The position numbers and the translations under genes are program-made. From Marinomonas balearica (GTDB taxonomy: Bacteria > Pseudomonadota > Gammaproteobacteria > Pseudomonadales > Marinomonadaceae): DNA of 64,000 bases. The stretch's first letter is position 1. The number at the start of each line of letters is the position of its first letter. The notes below the pieces were generated by a model. That model saw only the letters and a list, made by a program, of their open reading frames with translations. It ran no database searches and was not told the origin of the DNA. The DNA lies in NCBI RefSeq assembly GCF_004362145.1, contig NZ_SNXC01000016.1, forward strand, positions 62,001 to 126,000. The letters run 5' to 3'. Positions 58,718 to 64,000 of the stretch are shown piece after piece.

Positions 58718-59614
58718 TCAAAGAGCCTGCTTTGAAAGCTCTTTCTTAAACCATCCGAGTTTTATGTTCAGGCGGCTCATATACACCCCAGCCACCGTGG
58801 TCACGACGCCAACAATTTGCAGAGGCGTCATCTCTTCGTTGAAAATAAAATAGCTTTCTATGGCCGCTAATGGCGGCACCAAAAGCATCAGCATAGACAC
58901 AAGAGAAGCCGGTACTTTTCGGTACAACCATACAAGTAGGAATACGCCACCGCACGAAAGAACAAAAATCCCCCAAGCAAATAAGAGGAGCGATGTTGTA
59001 TTAATAATCAGTAATTGTTCACCTAGAGCGACAACAAACACACACGAAACCGCCGCCGCAGACAAATTTTGTATGGCCATCGTTGTGACGATGTCCGATT
59101 TAGAAATCGACATCTTTTGATACACAGAGCCAAATGAAAGGCAGAAAATCGCTAATATCGCCAGCAACACCATATCAATGCCATAACTGTGGCCTTCGAT
59201 ATGAAGGGAGGGACTAATAACAAAATACAACCCTAAAATCGCAACAGCCATGCCTATCAACCCCATTACAGAGGTTTTTTCTTTCACGATTAAAAAAGCT
59301 AAGAGCGTGACAAGTACTGGCTGGAAAGCGCCTATCAATGCCATCACGCCGGCAGGTAACCCGTGTGCCACAGCGACATAAGCAAAGCCAAGATAAAGGC
59401 CATTGAGCAAAACACCCGCTACAATGTGTTTTGGTAACTCAGAAAAGGAAGGGAAAGAGCGTTTGAATAACAAAGCGCCAACGAGGAAGAAAAGCCCCGT
59501 TAAAGCAAACCGAATGGCTAAGTAAACATTGGGATCGACTAGCCCAACAATCAGCTTGCCAACCACAAACCCAGTTGACCAAGTCAAAACCAATAAAACA
59601 AACAAAATCTGCAC
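58718..59614 (-). CDS. EamA/DMT superfamily transporter
   Basis: Inner-membrane permease of 298 residues with about ten hydrophobic segments and two EamA repeats (first ends near GLYFVIS at 140-150; second ends with VGVVTTVAGVYMSRL). Typical landmarks are WSTGFVVGK, AIRFALTGLFFLVGALL and MALIGAFQPVLVTLLAFLIVKE. Substrate unknown; relatives export amino acids or metabolites. It starts 92 bases after the argS stop on the same strand. Confidence 0.9.
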   Translation of the reverse strand: MQILFVLLVLTWSTGFVVGKLIVGLVDPNVYLAIRFALTGLFFLVGALLFKRSFPSFSELPKHIVAGVLLNGLYLGFAYVAVAHGLPAGVMALIGAFQPVLVTLLAFLIVKEKTSVMGLIGMAVAILGLYFVISPSLHIEGHSYGIDMVLLAILAIFCLSFGSVYQKMSISKSDIVTTMAIQNLSAAAVSCVFVVALGEQLLIINTTSLLLFAWGIFVLSCGGVFLLVWLYRKVPASLVSMLMLLVPPLAAIESYFIFNEEMTPLQIVGVVTTVAGVYMSRLNIKLGWFKKELSKQAL

Positions 59615-59637
59615 GGCGAGTTCCCTCTCTTTTTATT

Positions 59638-59680
59638 AGAGAATGGATACAGCGGCACTCACATGAGCGCCGCATTCTCT
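59638..59680 (-). terminator. Hairpin after argS
   Basis: On the minus strand GCGGCGCTCA and TGAGTGCCGC form a 10-bp stem with one G-U pair, and flanking AGAGAAT / ATTCTCT can add to it with a bulge. The G-U pair exists only in the argS-sense RNA, which suggests an RNA function. There is no T-run, so efficiency as a terminator is doubtful. Confidence 0.4.
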
Positions 59681-59705
59681 AAGTTTGAATCGGTGTATTT
59701 ACACC

Positions 59706-61439
59706 TTACATACGTTCAAGCGTTTCGATGCCTAGCAATGACAATCCAAGCTTCAAGGTAGAAGCCGTATTTAACGCTAATTGTAGACGACTGTTTTTCA
59801 CTTCTTCTTCGGCTTTCAATATTGGACAAGCCTCGTAAAAGCTCATGAATGTGCCTGCAAGTTCGTACAGATACGCACATAAGAAGTGTGGCATACCTTC
59901 ATTTGTAACCTGCTGCACCGCTTCTTCGAACTGAACCAGCTTAACGGCAAGCGCACGTTCTTGGCTCTCAACGATAGAGATCTCACCCTGTAACTCAGCA
60001 ACGTCTATCTCTGCATTACGTACAATACTGGCAACGCGAGAATACGCGTATTGAAGGTAAGGTGCTGTGTTACCTTCAAAACTCAACATAGTGTCCCAGT
60101 TAAAGACGTAATCACTGGTGCGGTTTTTGGATAAATCTGCATATTTCACAGACGCAACACCAACAACACGACCAATATTACGAAGCTCTTCCTCAGACAT
60201 TTCTGGATTCTTGGAAGCAACCAACTTATAAGCACGCTCTTGCGCTTCTTCAAGCAAGGCAGACAGTTTGGCAACTCCGCCAGAACGCGTCTTAAACGGC
60301 TTACCATCACTGCCCATTACCGTGCCAAATGGCATGTGTTCAAGGCTGATAGAATCATCCGCAAAGCCCGCTTTACGAGACAAAGTAAAGATTTGATCAA
60401 AATGCAGCGATTGACGCGCATCGACAAAGTACAACGCACGATCCGCCTTAATGACCTTGTGACGGTGACGAACAGCAGCCAAATCTGTCGTCGCATACAA
60501 GAAACCACCGCCTGTTTTTTGTACGATGATAGGCGTTATTTCGCCGTCTTTATTCGCAAACTCTTCAAGGAACACACATTTCGCACCCTGATCTTCTTTA
60601 ATCAGACCTTTTGCATCCAAGTCATTGATTACATTTTGAAGATCGTCGTTGTAAGCACTCTCAGGCATAACGTCTTTACGCTCAAGAGAAACGCCTAACA
60701 TCTGATAGGTTTCTTCACAGTGCTCAAGCGAGATGTTAATAAAATCGTTCCACAATGCGATGCACTCCGGCGCACCCGATTGAAGTTGAACAACCAACTC
60801 ACGAGCGCGAACAGAAAACGCTTCATCATCGTCGAAGCATTTTTTAGCTTCACGGTAGAAGGTTTCAAGATCCGAAAGCGCCATGCTGATTTCACTGTTT
60901 TCTGAACGCAAGCGCTCCATGTAGGCAAGGAGCATTCCGAACTGTGTTCCCCAATCTCCTACGTGGTTTTGACGAACCACATTGTGGCCTAAAAACTCAA
61001 GAGAGCGCACAACCGCATCCCCAATGACCGTCGAACGCAAATGACCAACGTGCATTTCTTTAGCAAGGTTAGGTGCTGAATAATCAACAACGACCGTTTC
61101 TGGTTGTGATACGGTCGCAATGTCTAGGCGCTCGCTTGTGCGTAAGTTATTTTGCTCTTTGCCCAACCACGCGTTATTCAGGAAGATATTAATGAAACCC
61201 GGGCCTGCAATTTCAACTTTATCTGCAAGATCGGTTAGATCCAACTTTTCCAGAACCTGTTCTGCAAATGCACGAGGATTGGTTTTCAGTTTCTTAGCGA
61301 CACCCATGATGCCGTTTGCTTGATAATCGCCGAACTGTACTTTAGCGGATTGACGAACCAATGCTGGAGATTCTTCTGGTGCGCCCGCTGCGACCATAGC
61401 TGCTTGAATGCGTTGATTCAAAAGGGTTTGAATATTCAC
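59706..61439 (-). CDS. argS: Arginyl-tRNA synthetase
   Basis: Class I synthetase charging tRNA-Arg. The N-terminal Add-1 domain is followed by the HIGH motif as HVGH in LAKEMHVGHLRSTVIGDA. The KMSKS position is degenerate (GSDGKPFKTRSGG), which is normal for many ArgRS. The C-terminal DALR anticodon domain ends LLGIETLERM. Length 577. It starts at GTG with AGG seven bases before. In Pseudomonas argS lies between priA and ftsN; here it has moved about 7 kb and is inverted relative to priA. Confidence 0.97.
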   Translation of the reverse strand: MNIQTLLNQRIQAAMVAAGAPEESPALVRQSAKVQFGDYQANGIMGVAKKLKTNPRAFAEQVLEKLDLTDLADKVEIAGPGFINIFLNNAWLGKEQNNLRTSERLDIATVSQPETVVVDYSAPNLAKEMHVGHLRSTVIGDAVVRSLEFLGHNVVRQNHVGDWGTQFGMLLAYMERLRSENSEISMALSDLETFYREAKKCFDDDEAFSVRARELVVQLQSGAPECIALWNDFINISLEHCEETYQMLGVSLERKDVMPESAYNDDLQNVINDLDAKGLIKEDQGAKCVFLEEFANKDGEITPIIVQKTGGGFLYATTDLAAVRHRHKVIKADRALYFVDARQSLHFDQIFTLSRKAGFADDSISLEHMPFGTVMGSDGKPFKTRSGGVAKLSALLEEAQERAYKLVASKNPEMSEEELRNIGRVVGVASVKYADLSKNRTSDYVFNWDTMLSFEGNTAPYLQYAYSRVASIVRNAEIDVAELQGEISIVESQERALAVKLVQFEEAVQQVTNEGMPHFLCAYLYELAGTFMSFYEACPILKAEEEVKNSRLQLALNTASTLKLGLSLLGIETLERM

Positions 61440-61723
61440 GTAAAACCTATTGTGTAGAGGTTATGCCCATATTTTTGAGCAGAATCAAAACGTTACAACC
61501 CGCACCTCGTAACAACGAAACGCGGGCTGTAATTTGTGTTTGTTAATGGTCGATATGATAACCGATTTTAGGACAGTTATCTAAGCGCAAATGCACAAGG
61601 AGAAAGATAGAGAACCTTTGCGGCATATTGAAACTGACGGGCACTTGCTCAAGCTTTTGAGCGAGTACCCTAACTCGTAAAATTAAAAAACGGCGGCCTC
61701 ATAACATCAGCGGATGATCGTAT

Positions 61724-61754
61724 TCCCTCCTCTTAGCAGGATTAGGATGGGGTT
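61724..61754 (-). repeat. Second copy of the hslU-type intergenic repeat
   Basis: Read on the minus strand this has AACCCC, then TAATCC, then TAAGAGGAGGGA. It resembles the order AACCCTCCCAA, CTCCC, TTAAGAGGGAGG at 55234-55270, but with a shortened first arm. The match is partial. Confidence 0.3.
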
Positions 61755-61843
61755 AATTGCCTGCACAACATCGAAGTTACTCACAGCGTTACCCAATAGA
61801 AAAAAGGGTATATTTCCAATCTATTTTTGCCCCACCTCAAAAA

Positions 61844-61957
61844 TGGCACACTATTTCTGAGGTGAATGACACTCACCTTCTCGCTTTGTCTATTACGCTT
61901 TTTCAAAGTGTATTAGTATCAGGAGTATAGTGAATGGATAGCCGAAATAGTGTGCCA
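61844..61957. mobile_element. MITE-like element with 14-bp terminal inverted repeats
   Basis: TGGCACACTATTTC at 61844-61857 is repeated as its exact complement at 61944-61957, giving a 114-base unit. It has no coding capacity. Inside the left end AGGTGA / TCACCT forms a hairpin (61860-61878), and CACCTCA (61833-61839) / TGAGGTG (61858-61864) spans the border. No clear target-site duplication was seen. It could be a miniature transposable element or a pair of operator sites. Confidence 0.5.
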
Positions 61958-62096
61958 TAACGATAAATACATATGCGCATGCTCGTTTTCAATGCTCGCT
62001 TTTTCGGGAGGGTTGAAAAGTTATTTTTGTTCATAGGGTTAGGAAGAAAGACAAAATAACCCGACTGGATAAATGAGCATGCCTATTAATAAAATG

Positions 62097-63077
62097 TTAG
62101 GGCTCTGACCTAGACTGAAGGATCTATTGAGTTAAGTATGATTGATGACCCATACCCCGAAAAATGGCAAGACCTTCAACTAGGCGTCCGTAGGATATTT
62201 CGAAATGTAGGTCTATCAGCAGACGTCGAAGTAGATCTAGTGACACCCCGTGGCTTAGTCAATGTTGATGTTCTGGCAATCGATGGCCAAAGCGTAGATA
62301 AGATTAAATATATCGTTGAATGTAAGAACTGGGGTAAAACTATACCTCAGTCGGTTGTACATTCCTTTACCACAGTCATGGGAGAGACTGGCGCCAATAT
62401 CGGATTTATTATTTCTAAACATGGCCTCCAGTCTGGAGCAAAGGAGTACACACGAAATACGAATATCGTTGGGCTAACTTATTTAGAGTTTCAACAAAGA
62501 TATTTCGAGGCTTGGTGGAAGAGGTATTTCTGCCCTCGGATTGGTGATGCAGCTGATCGTGTCTTGCAATATACCGAAGAGTTTAATCGTTATCGAGACA
62601 AAGAATACAACAAGTTACCCCCAGAGAAAAAGAAAGAGTTCGATCATTTACGCTCACAATACATGGTTCACTCAATGACTTTTTCGATGTTCAATTTTCC
62701 GACATTGAGCTCTAAACTTAACACTGGAACACTACTTGATGTACCGTCAGACTTGGAAGGATTCAAGAAGAATGTTTTATCCTCAATCGCCCCTGGAATT
62801 GAATGGCACTGCACAACATTTCGAGGTTTATTAGGTATTATTCTGGAGTTCCTCCAGGATGTCGAAGCGGAATTCAATTCCTTATTCGGTGGGTATATTT
62901 TCGATATTGAGCCGGTTAGCGGCGTAGGAGAAGAAGGGCCGCCTATAGAGGATGAGTGCTTATGATAAGTAGCTGTCTCGCTCCCACTGAGTACGCTAAA
63001 GCCCTAACAAACAGCTGCTGTCGGACTGGCAAAAGCTCCGGCTTCGCCTCCACTTTTACCAGCCGCAGAGCTGGGCG
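62097..63077 (+). mobile_element. Integron gene cassette 1 (Mrr-type protein)
   Basis: The cassette begins after the G of GTTAGGGC (62096-62103) and ends at the G of GTTATGC (63077-63083). The box GCCCTAAC at the start of its attC (63001-63008) is the exact complement of GTTAGGGC, as expected when a circular cassette is cut between G and TT. It holds one gene filling most of its length, with a 41-base leader and no obvious promoter. The left boundary resembles attI-type core sequence (CCTATTAATAAAATG then TTAGGGC) and no attC fold is seen before it. Confidence 0.88.
62138..62965 (+). CDS. Mrr-like restriction-endonuclease-fold protein in a gene cassette
   Basis: A 275-residue protein. Residues 1-125 form a PD-(D/E)xK domain of the Mrr type: DLVTPRGLVNVDVLAI supplies the Asp, IKYIVECKNWGK the ExK (ECK), and the helix PQSVVHSFTTVMGETGANIGFIIS with QSGAKEYTR completes the fold. 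Mrr domains cleave DNA, often modified or foreign. The C-terminal 150 residues (from about WWKRYFCPR) match nothing I recognise and may be a recognition or regulatory domain. No methylase is adjacent, fitting a modification-dependent or stand-alone nuclease. Defence is inference. Confidence 0.78.
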   Translation: MIDDPYPEKWQDLQLGVRRIFRNVGLSADVEVDLVTPRGLVNVDVLAIDGQSVDKIKYIVECKNWGKTIPQSVVHSFTTVMGETGANIGFIISKHGLQSGAKEYTRNTNIVGLTYLEFQQRYFEAWWKRYFCPRIGDAADRVLQYTEEFNRYRDKEYNKLPPEKKKEFDHLRSQYMVHSMTFSMFNFPTLSSKLNTGTLLDVPSDLEGFKKNVLSSIAPGIEWHCTTFRGLLGIILEFLQDVEAEFNSLFGGYIFDIEPVSGVGEEGPPIEDECL

Positions 63078-63083
63078 TTATGC
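63001..63083 (+). other. attC: attC recombination site of cassette 1
   Basis: R'' GCCCTAAC and R' GTTATGC bracket a fold typical of attC. CAGCT-CTG-CGG (63012-63024) pairs with CCGCAGAGCTG (63063-63073), leaving G63017, T63021 and A63025 unpaired on the same arm like extrahelical bases. CTGGCAAAAG (63026-63035) then pairs with CTTTTACCAG (63053-63062) with one mismatch. The apical loop is 17 bases. The short unpaired spacers sit between R and L boxes. This structure, not the sequence, is what IntI recognises. Confidence 0.92.
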
Positions 63084-63097
63084 ATATAAGGATTTAA

Positions 63098-63952
63098 ATG
63101 CGCACTTTCGGTGAAATAAATGGAGTTAGTCCTGGTGATATCTTTGATGATAGAGGGTCTTTAGCTAAAGCTAAAGTCCACCCTCCTTTAGTTGCAGGGA
63201 TAAGTGGTGGTAAAAATGAAGGTGCCGATTCTATCGTACTTTCTGGTGGGTATGAGGATGACGAAGATTTTGGTGACGTCATTATTTATACAGGCGCTGG
63301 AGGACAACAAAACGGAAAACAGGTGTCAGATCAAGAGCTAGATGGTGTAAACCTAGCTTTAGCTAAAAGCAAAATAGAAAACCTTCCTGTCCGAGTAACT
63401 CGTGGACACAAACATAAAAATGAATTAAGTCCAATCAAAGGTTACCGATATGCAGGACTATATCATGTAGAAAACTACTGGTACGAAACAGGAAAGTCGG
63501 GGTACAAAGTTTGGAGGTACAGATTAATTGCTCAAAAGGGTTCACTTGCTGATTATATAGTGAAAGAGCCAACTGGCGAATATGATACACCTGGTAGAAA
63601 ACCATCAACGGTCAATCGTATTGTAAGAAACTACCAAAAAGCTAAAAATGTAAAATCTTGGCATAACTACACATGCCAAGTATGTGGGGTAGCTATTGAA
63701 ACTAGCGCAGGATTATACGCTGAAGCAGCCCACATTAAACCTTTAGGTGAACCACATAACGGACCTGATATAGAAAGTAACCTTTTATGTTTATGCCCTA
63801 ACCATCATGTTATGTTTGACAATGGAGGCTTTGCTATAAGCGATAATTTAGAGTTAATTGGCATTAAGGGTAAACTTAGAGTCGTAAAAAAACACCTCAT
63901 CAATATCGACTTTATTAGATACCATCGAGAGCATTATCATAAAAATGCATAA
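63098..63952 (+). CDS. SRA-HNH endonuclease, putative modified-cytosine-dependent restriction enzyme
   Basis: A 284-residue protein. Residues 1-150 match the SRA/YDG domain: FGEINGVSPGDIFDDR, HPPLVAGISGG, GADSIVLSGGYEDDEDFGD, IYTGAGGQ and LPVRVTRGHKH, then GYRYAGLYHVENYW. This domain flips and reads 5-methyl- or hydroxymethylcytosine. Residues 200-260 are an HNH nuclease with CQVCG, AEAAHIKPLG, LLCLCPNHHVMFD. The order SRA then HNH is that of type IV enzymes such as ScoMcrA and TagI. AAGGA precedes the ATG by six bases. Whether it cuts methylated DNA here is untested. Confidence 0.88.
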   Translation: MRTFGEINGVSPGDIFDDRGSLAKAKVHPPLVAGISGGKNEGADSIVLSGGYEDDEDFGDVIIYTGAGGQQNGKQVSDQELDGVNLALAKSKIENLPVRVTRGHKHKNELSPIKGYRYAGLYHVENYWYETGKSGYKVWRYRLIAQKGSLADYIVKEPTGEYDTPGRKPSTVNRIVRNYQKAKNVKSWHNYTCQVCGVAIETSAGLYAEAAHIKPLGEPHNGPDIESNLLCLCPNHHVMFDNGGFAISDNLELIGIKGKLRVVKKHLINIDFIRYHREHYHKNA

Positions 63953-64000
63953 CAAGCCGCTGAAGAAGGAAGTTGGAAGAAAGAAAACTATATGGATAAT
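63947..64000 (+). other. attC: Start of the attC site of cassette 2 (partial)
   Basis: R'' GCATAAC is followed by AAGCCGCTGAAGAAGG, a plausible L'' arm, but the matching arm and R' lie beyond the window. The call rests mainly on complementarity of GCATAAC to the cassette start GTTATGC and its place at the stop codon. Confidence 0.7.

Larger units (their letters stand above)
61440..62137. other. Gap between argS and the first integron cassette
   Basis: About 700 bases without a credible gene and too short for an integrase gene. From left: a hairpin CCCGC/GCGGG (61499-61526) in the argS leader; GCTCAA/TTGAGC (61647-61662); a hairpin-repeat relative (61724-61754); a 114-bp inverted-repeat element (61844-61957); and GTTATTTTTGT/ACAAAATAAC (62020-62030, 62051-62060). 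The cassette boundary is at 62096. No integrase remnant was recognised by eye. Confidence 0.5.
63078..64000 (+). mobile_element. Integron gene cassette 2 (SRA-HNH), cut by the window end
   Basis: Begins TTATGC directly after the previous attC. Its own R'' is GCATAAC (63947-63953), the complement of GTTATGC, so cassette start and attC agree. The gene starts 20 bases into the cassette behind AAGGA, and its stop codon overlaps the R'' box, the tight packing usual for cassettes. There is no room for a promoter. Confidence 0.88.

Noticed and set aside
60240..60698. 152-residue plus-strand frame opposite argS
   Set aside because: It lies entirely within the argS coding sequence, has no ribosome-binding site and shows no recognisable family feature; it is a shadow of the real gene.
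61440..62095. Integrase gene or pseudogene next to the cassettes
   Set aside because: The gap is too short for an intact intI and no integrase motif was seen in any frame by eye; a profile search would be needed to exclude a heavily decayed remnant.

Overview
The window looks like chromosome of a marine gammaproteobacterium of the Oceanospirillales, most like Marinomonas. This is inferred from gene order and protein character and was not tested by any search. Most of it is dense core genome. The right end turns into an accessory region.

Layout. 1-4.6 kb (minus): a glycerophosphodiester phosphodiesterase, then a stand-alone Hpt protein overlapping a MASE1/CHASE hybrid histidine kinase. 4.7-24.8 kb (minus): a complete type VI secretion (T6SS) locus read in the order tssJ-K-L-M-tagF-tssA-B-C-hcp-tssE-F-G-clpV-vgrG. 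Many of its genes overlap, and a strong terminator directly after hcp probably raises Hcp relative to the genes behind it. 25.0-25.4 kb: two identical tRNA-Phe genes with their own terminators behind one strong promoter. 25.5-36.3 kb: trmL, a potassium channel, a DUF924 gene, a YfhL ferredoxin with coaD, yggT-proC-yggS, a degenerate GGDEF protein, and the yqgE-ruvX-pyrR-pyrB-pyrC' group known from Pseudomonas. 36.8-50 kb: a 2OG-Fe(II) oxygenase, then hofM/N-like, hofO/P-like, secretin, aroK, aroB and damX (minus), divergent mrcA, a LOG-family hydrolase, maeB, a secreted nuclease and rpmE. 50.3-61.4 kb: priA, an ftsN-like gene, hslVU behind a near-perfect heat-shock promoter, a DUF971 gene, ubiJ, lhgO, ansA, an EamA transporter and argS.

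62.1 kb to the end is the most notable part. Two plus-strand genes sit in what reads clearly as integron gene cassettes. A complete attC site lies between them and a second one begins at the window edge. The first bases of each cassette are the complement of the R'' box at its own 3' end, which is the expected signature of circular cassette integration. The cassettes encode an Mrr-type nuclease-fold protein and an SRA-HNH protein resembling 5-methylcytosine-dependent restriction enzymes. No integrase gene is present on the left side, where attI and intI are normally found. A 114-bp element with perfect 14-bp terminal inverted repeats lies just upstream.

How the genes work together: the T6SS genes build one contractile injection machine. 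The pyr genes make and regulate aspartate transcarbamoylase, with a catalytically dead dihydroorotase as probable scaffold. The hof/pil genes build a DNA-uptake or type IV pilus assembly, next to shikimate and cell-division genes. The cassette genes are probably defence functions acquired by integron capture.
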